The notes below the pieces were generated by a model. It was not told where the DNA came from. It saw nothing but the letters and a program-made list of their open reading frames with translations, and did not search any database. Below, in pieces: positions 59,301-64,000 of a DNA stretch of 64,000 bases (position 1 is its first letter; the number at the start of each line of letters is the position of its first letter). A program made the position numbers and the translations under genes. Origin of the DNA: Escallonia rubra (taxonomy: Eukaryota > Streptophyta > Magnoliopsida > Escalloniales > Escalloniaceae); contig JAVXUO010001525.1 of assembly GCA_033065855.1 (NCBI GenBank), positions 1 to 64,000 on the forward strand. The letters run 5' to 3'.

Positions 59301-59849
59301 TTACCCAAAATTTGCCGGAAAACTCTTCTTCGCGTTCCTTCTCCGCCTCTATTCCACGCTCTCTCTCTCTCCCAGTCTCCCTCAAGCATTTACAGAATAT
59401 ATGGGAAGAGAATTATGGTCGGTTGTGGCATCGTAGTTGTGTATATATATATAAGCAAAACCCTAAAAAGACAATTACTAAAAAAAACCCCAAAGTTTCG
59501 TTAATTAGTAAAAAAATGTACCCACAACTTTTTATCATTACGAAATAGTCCAAAATAACTATTTACAATAGAATAATGCACTAGGAAAATTTTAACGGGT
59601 TGTTACGCTACCCCGCTTCACTAATCGTCGCTAAAAGTATAACGATGTTAAAAAAATATTGTCGCTAATAAAAATACCAATGCTAAGTTAAAAGTATTGT
59701 CGCTAAAAAGTTACCGATAAAATTTCATTCATTGCAATCGACGTTAAATCTTTTGTATAAAAATCGCTACGCGGTACATCAATGCTAAGAAAATAAATTG
59801 CCGTTAAAAAAATTAAAATTAATCCGTTAAATTATATCGAGGTGTTACA
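56359..59849 (-). mobile_element. 5' LTR of the minus-strand LARD-like element
   Basis: A 3491-bp LTR, minus strand 'tgtaacacctcgatataa' at 59849 to '..tcgggatgttaca' at 56359, with inverted TGTAACA/TGTTACA ends. It contains CA-rich stretches (58430-58850) and a short tandem duplication at about 58645-58740 ('caccatttcactcactactt'). The sequence is non-coding; apparent ORFs are low-complexity H/T/S/P. Confidence 0.82.
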
Positions 59850-59945
59850 TTTATTTTGCTTCTCTTAGGTATATAATTAGAGAAAAGTAGCTAATGGCCT
59901 CTTGTATTATACGCGTTGTGCGATTTCCACTTCCACTTCAAATTT

Positions 59946-60728
59946 GGGCACCCTAAACGGATATCGTAAATTCTGACAGCGAGTTGACTAACAATTTTTT
60001 TTTTCAAAAATTAAAATTTTGCCCTTTCATCATTTCCTCCTCTCTTCACTCCCCCTGTCAAACCCCCTCTTATAACTGCTGCCCATATCCCCCCACCACT
60101 CATTACCGACCACCAGACACTCTCCAGGTAACCCATCAACTCATTGCGCATACACTAATAAAACTTTGTAAACACCCCCCCCCCACCCACACACACTATA
60201 CGTGTGTGTGCGCATCATGTGTGTAGGTCTATGTCTGTGAGTGCATGTAGTCGGTATGTGTTTTAGTGTGTGTTTGTGTGTATGCTTGTGAGTGCATGAA
60301 GTGTGTGTTTTCAGTGTGTGTGTGTGTGTGTCTTCACTACATGGGTGCCAGTGTTTTATGTGGGTGGGTATGTGCATCTTCACCATATGTGTGTTTGTGT
60401 GTGCGTGTAGTAAGTGTGGGTGGGTGGGTGGTGAGTGGATGTGTTCTTGTGTTTGGGGGGGTGGCACCTGTGGTGGGTGGGTGGGTGTGTCTCTTGGTTA
60501 TGTTTGTGTCTGCGTGCAGTCGGAGGAGGGGGTGTGAGAGAGCATTGTCTGTGTAGTGGTGGGTGATCGACAGTGGAAGTGGGTGGCAAGGTGGGGTGGT
60601 CGACTTCGTGGAAATGAGAGAGGGGAAAGAGAATGAGTTTAAAGAATGACATTCAGCTAAAATATGGCGAGGAATAGGGCTATTTATGCTATTTCACGCA
60701 ATTTATAATAGATCCGTTTAGGGTGCCC
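59946..60728. mobile_element. Small TIR element, class uncertain
   Basis: The inverted ends GGGCACCCTAAACGGAT are perfect over 17 bases (59946-59962 and 60712-60728). I see no convincing target duplication. The interior carries C-rich runs and a long TG-rich, microsatellite-like stretch (60190-60540). A non-autonomous DNA transposon is likely; the superfamily is unresolved. Confidence 0.6.
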
Positions 60729-61549
60729 AATCTATCGTTAGATATAATGAGAACACTCATTTTGGTATAACATCTTTTTTGATGTTGATATAACTCATAT
60801 ATAAACTCACAGCACCCTGCGACATGAAGTCATGCCTACGGTTTCTGTTGCTGCATCTTGTCAGCATTTCTTGTTATCTTGTGATATATTCGGTCATACA
60901 GTCACCGATTATCAATAGTCAAACGTTCACACCACCGCATGTTACCAACGCATCTAGTGAATCAGAGCACTTTGCTATCCTCTGTCGTTAGCGTCGCTAA
61001 GCTCAGGCCACCAACAAATCGAGTTTAATTGTCGTACAGTAAATCGATAAAATGCGGCAAAAATCTTTATTGATCACCCAATGACATCCTGCTTAGACGG
61101 ATTCCTCGTCCTTTAACTCTATATGCTCGTCCAGCCGAGCAGACATATATATGGTCTATTTATATTACTCATACAGTTCTTATGCGACCGCGCCCTACAT
61201 ATAGGCTAAAAGATATCTCTATAAACTCATGCTTTCTCAAAGGCTGGGGGCTCTATATCTTATGAGATGAGATCATCAACTTAACAGGCTTAATGCCTTA
61301 TGTCTTATTAGACAGGGGGGCTTCGCAACAATGACCATATTACGGGCTCCATGCCCCGCACCTTCTTATTTAACATCACGACAACAAAGTACCTGTTACG
61401 TTGCTAGTAGCCCTCAAGGGTGTGTGCGGGAACTCTTACTTCCATCAAACCTTAAGGGTACTTGCACGAGCTTTCTGCTCCATTAGCCCACAAGGTCCCT
61501 CAAGGGTGACAAGATAGAGCTCAAGTTTTACCCGAACTTTAGGTACAAT
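60729..61549. other. Spacer, possibly old LTR remnant
   Basis: Contains phrases such as 'aaggctgggggctctatatc' and 'ggggggcttcgcaacaatga' in the style of plant gypsy LTRs, but no paired copy or ends are in the window. No ORF of interest. Confidence 0.35.
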
Positions 61550-61851
61550 TGTAATGCCCCGAATTTTCGGAGCGTTAATATCAAATAAACAAAGTAAGAA
61601 AACCTCAAAATATCAAAAATTCTTCTAACTGGTCATTCAGAGCATCTGGTAATCAATCCCAAGGATACATCAATAAATGCCATAGCGGCCAAAATTATTT
61701 ATATAATCCAAATTACTCCGACACGGAGTTCTAAAATAAAATCTAAACAAATTCAATTTGTCTTAATCATTACATCTGAAAATACTAATACTTATTTTGA
61801 GATAAAAACTGCTACCTCTCAGTCACACAGCTAGCCCTGTAATCCAATCCA

Positions 61852-63136
61852 TGTAGGTCCCTAAATACACCTAGAGGGGGGTGAATAGGTGTTTTACATC
61901 TTTGAGTATAAAATAAAAATGAGATTACAAAGTAATGACATATATAACAATAATAAATTCAACACAGAGATTTATACTGGTTCGGCCCCACCAGCCTACG
62001 TCCAGTCCCCGAGCACTCCGCACAAGGGAGACCTACTCGAGCCTTTCACTAACCAGCTAGCTTCGGGTGCTAGCTCAAACCGCATTACAATTTCCGAAAC
62101 CCTTCCAAGGTTTCCAACAGTTTACAAATGAAAAGAGAATTACAATTGAAATACAACAAACAAACTTCTTCTTGAGTAGATGTTATAATGAATAATCTTA
62201 GACTAAGCCTTCTTAGGTGGGAAGATCTATATTCTTTCAAGAACCAAACCACGAAGCTTATAATAAACTATCTCAAAGATGAACCCACTCAATAGAGAAT
62301 AGATGAAAATGAGAGAACAAGATGAGATGGTGTTTTGAGATGAGTTAGAGAGAGTATTGAAAAAATTGGCAATGAGTATTTTAAATGCTCTCAAGGATCC
62401 CTTTTTATACTAGAGAAGAAAATGAACTGTTGTGAAGGGAAAGCCTGAAAATTGATTCGACTGAAACATAAGTTTGAGTCGGCTGAAAGAACTACTCTAA
62501 GAGATCGGTCGACTAAAAACTTAGTGAGAAGAGACATTGAAGAATTGAGTCGACTGAAACATAAGTTTGAGTCGACTGAAAGAATTACTCTAAGTAAGAG
62601 ATCGGTCGACTGAAAACTTAGTGAGAAGAGACACAGAAGAATTTATTCGACTGAAAACTCCATTTCATTCGACTGAAAAGTTTTGGCTTCGACTGAAAAC
62701 TTTTGCTTCGACTAAAAACTTTGGCTTCGACTAAAACCTTTTGCTTCGACTAAAAACTTTGGCTTCGACTAAAAACTTTTGGCTTCGACTAAAAAGTTAT
62801 TTTTAAGACAACAACGAAGGAACTGCACAATTTCGTCGACTGCAAAATGTTTGCCTTCGACTGAAACATTCAGTTTTGGTTCTTTACTTGAATTTCTGTG
62901 AGATCTTTTAAGAAGGACTTAGAAATGCTAACATGGATAAAATAGACTCCAGGTTCTTGCATCTTCAATGTAGTCCGAGTCTTTGAATCCCAAATCCAAG
63001 TCTGAGTTCAAGCTTTGTCCAAGGCATGTGGTTCTTTACTTGATTAAGATAAATCCTGAAATGTTTATCTTAATAATGTTGTCAGATTAATGTTAGAGAT
63101 AATAAATTTGGAATCATAAAAAACGATAAATCAACA
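61852..63136 (+). mobile_element. Putative solo LTR, 1285 bp
   Basis: Starts 'tgtaggtccctaaatacacc' and ends '..gataaatcaaca' (TG..CA). The flanks ATCCA and ATCCC form a 5-bp duplication with one mismatch, and the host LTR reads on across the gap. It contains 'cctagaggggggtgaatagg', a phrase common in plant repeats, and a TATA-like 'tttttatactag' near 62402. It has an internal duplication and TCGACT-rich repeats (62450-62870). Its superfamily is not established. Confidence 0.6.
62450..62870 (+). repeat. Tandem repeats built on TCGACTgAAA
   Basis: Two copies of a unit of about 95 bp ('gactgaaacataagtttgag' .. 'gagaagagaca') at about 62455-62640, followed by short units of about 19-21 bp, 'ttggcttcgactaaaaact', at about 62690-62800. 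Confidence 0.8.
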
Positions 63137-64000
63137 ATCCCACCTACTGATCACCTGAAAGGAAAACAACAAGGAAGTGAGCCAAATGCACACTAAGGTC
63201 GCCCAAACGACCAATCAAAAGGAATACAAAAGTGTCTGAGAAAACGAGATTACAGAGGTACATAATTTTAATGGAACATATGTCAGACCGAATTTGAAAA
63301 TGCCAAAATATATCTTTGTATAAAGCCAGACACTAGAGAGTCATTCAAAATAAGGTCACCATGCCATCACTGACACATAGGACAAGGTTCAGAAAATAAG
63401 AAGGCAATCTTTAGCTCATCCCACTGAACTAGCCCACATTTCAATCCACGTGGGTAAGTCAGAAATAGAAGCGTCACATACATTGTGACATGGCTCACGA
63501 AATTTAGTGCACTTATGTTCAATAGATGAGAAAGGACACTAACGAAATGCAGAGACAATCTAAACTGATAGATCATATACACCTCATGGGCCACGGCTCA
63601 CCATGTGCCTCACCCATAAGTTACGCAAAATGATGCACTAGAACTTAACAGATACTTACAAAATTCAAGTGTGGTATTCAAACAATTTTAGAACTTACTC
63701 AGAAGGGTACTTATGTTGAAAAGAATAAAATCACAGGAGTTGAACCAACAGAATCGGAGTTCATTTGAACAAATTATTATCAACTGGATTGAAAGCAAGG
63801 GATTACACCTAAGGTACAATACTACTGTAGATAGCTTTTCCCATTTAAGTTAAAGAATTAGATGACCTAGAATAAAAGCATGGAATGAAAGAGTGGATAA
63901 TGATGACATGCATGATACAAAAAAAAACTCATGCTTGTCCATGGCATGCCAGAAGTCAACTGTATGGCATGCGTGGAGGCTGGAGGATTCATAAGTCTAC

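Larger units (their letters stand above)
61550..64000 (-). mobile_element. LTR of a gypsy-type element, minus strand, running off the window
   Basis: Begins on the plus strand 'tgtaatgccccgaattttcg', matching the LTR 3' end at 56359 ('tgtaacatcccgagattttt') in order and spacing, including '..ctggtcattcagagcatctg'. No primer site is seen to its left, so it may be a solo or truncated LTR. It is interrupted by the insertion at 61852-63136 and continues with 'aaggaagtgagccaaatg' text. Confidence 0.6.

Noticed and set aside
1-64000. tRNA or rRNA genes
   Set aside because: No cloverleaf-type sequence or rRNA core motif was noticed by eye; only tRNA-complementary primer sites of retroelements were found.

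Overview
This is nuclear DNA of a flowering plant. It is AT-rich and intergenic in character, packed with nested Ty3/gypsy LTR retrotransposons, Mutator-like elements (MULEs) and MITEs. I see one clear host gene. It has introns with GT..AG borders, and its product begins with a plastid-transit-like peptide. The species cannot be read from the sequence. All coordinates and domain calls come from reading the sequence; no database search was run.

Layout. 1-4970: remains of a non-coding gypsy-type element (5' LTR tail, PBS, 1.3 kb interior, 3' LTR). 5826-6246: Tourist-like MITE. 7225-11095: MULE with compound long terminal inverted repeats (TIRs) and a 9-bp target duplication, carrying an LTR plus gag fragment of another gypsy element. 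11435-11804: Stowaway-like MITE. 13554-20055 (minus strand): the host gene, a three-exon PAP/fibrillin gene encoding exactly 212 residues (plastid-lipid-associated protein 11 type). A second, diverged but intact version of its last exon lies 4.4 kb further downstream. 20733-28427: decayed autonomous MULE with a mudrA-like transposase on the minus strand and a convergent GRF-zinc-finger gene on the plus strand. A smaller MULE (24127-25641) has jumped into the transposase, and a relative of that smaller MULE sits at 29693-30972.

31489-54135 is a 22.6-kb Tat-lineage Ty3/gypsy element: LTRs, gag, protease, RT, RNase H, a second RNase H, integrase, then a 5.3-kb region before the 3' LTR. Its RT is split by a 5.2-kb solo LTR (perfect 5-bp target duplication), which is itself interrupted by another MULE (perfect 9-bp duplication). 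Between pol and the 3' LTR lies the most interesting object in the window: an antisense, intron-containing gene for a plant mobile domain (PMD) protein with an acidic segment and a charged, coiled-coil-like tail. It now carries stops and frameshifts.

54136-59849 is a minus-strand LTR pair around only 434 bp of interior (a LARD-like derivative) that abuts the Tat element. 59946-60728 is a small TIR element. 61550 to the end is another minus-strand LTR, interrupted by a 1.3-kb solo LTR.

Apart from the fibrillin gene, every coding region is a damaged mobile-element gene. The window therefore shows a host gene embedded in layered insertions whose order can largely be read from target duplications.
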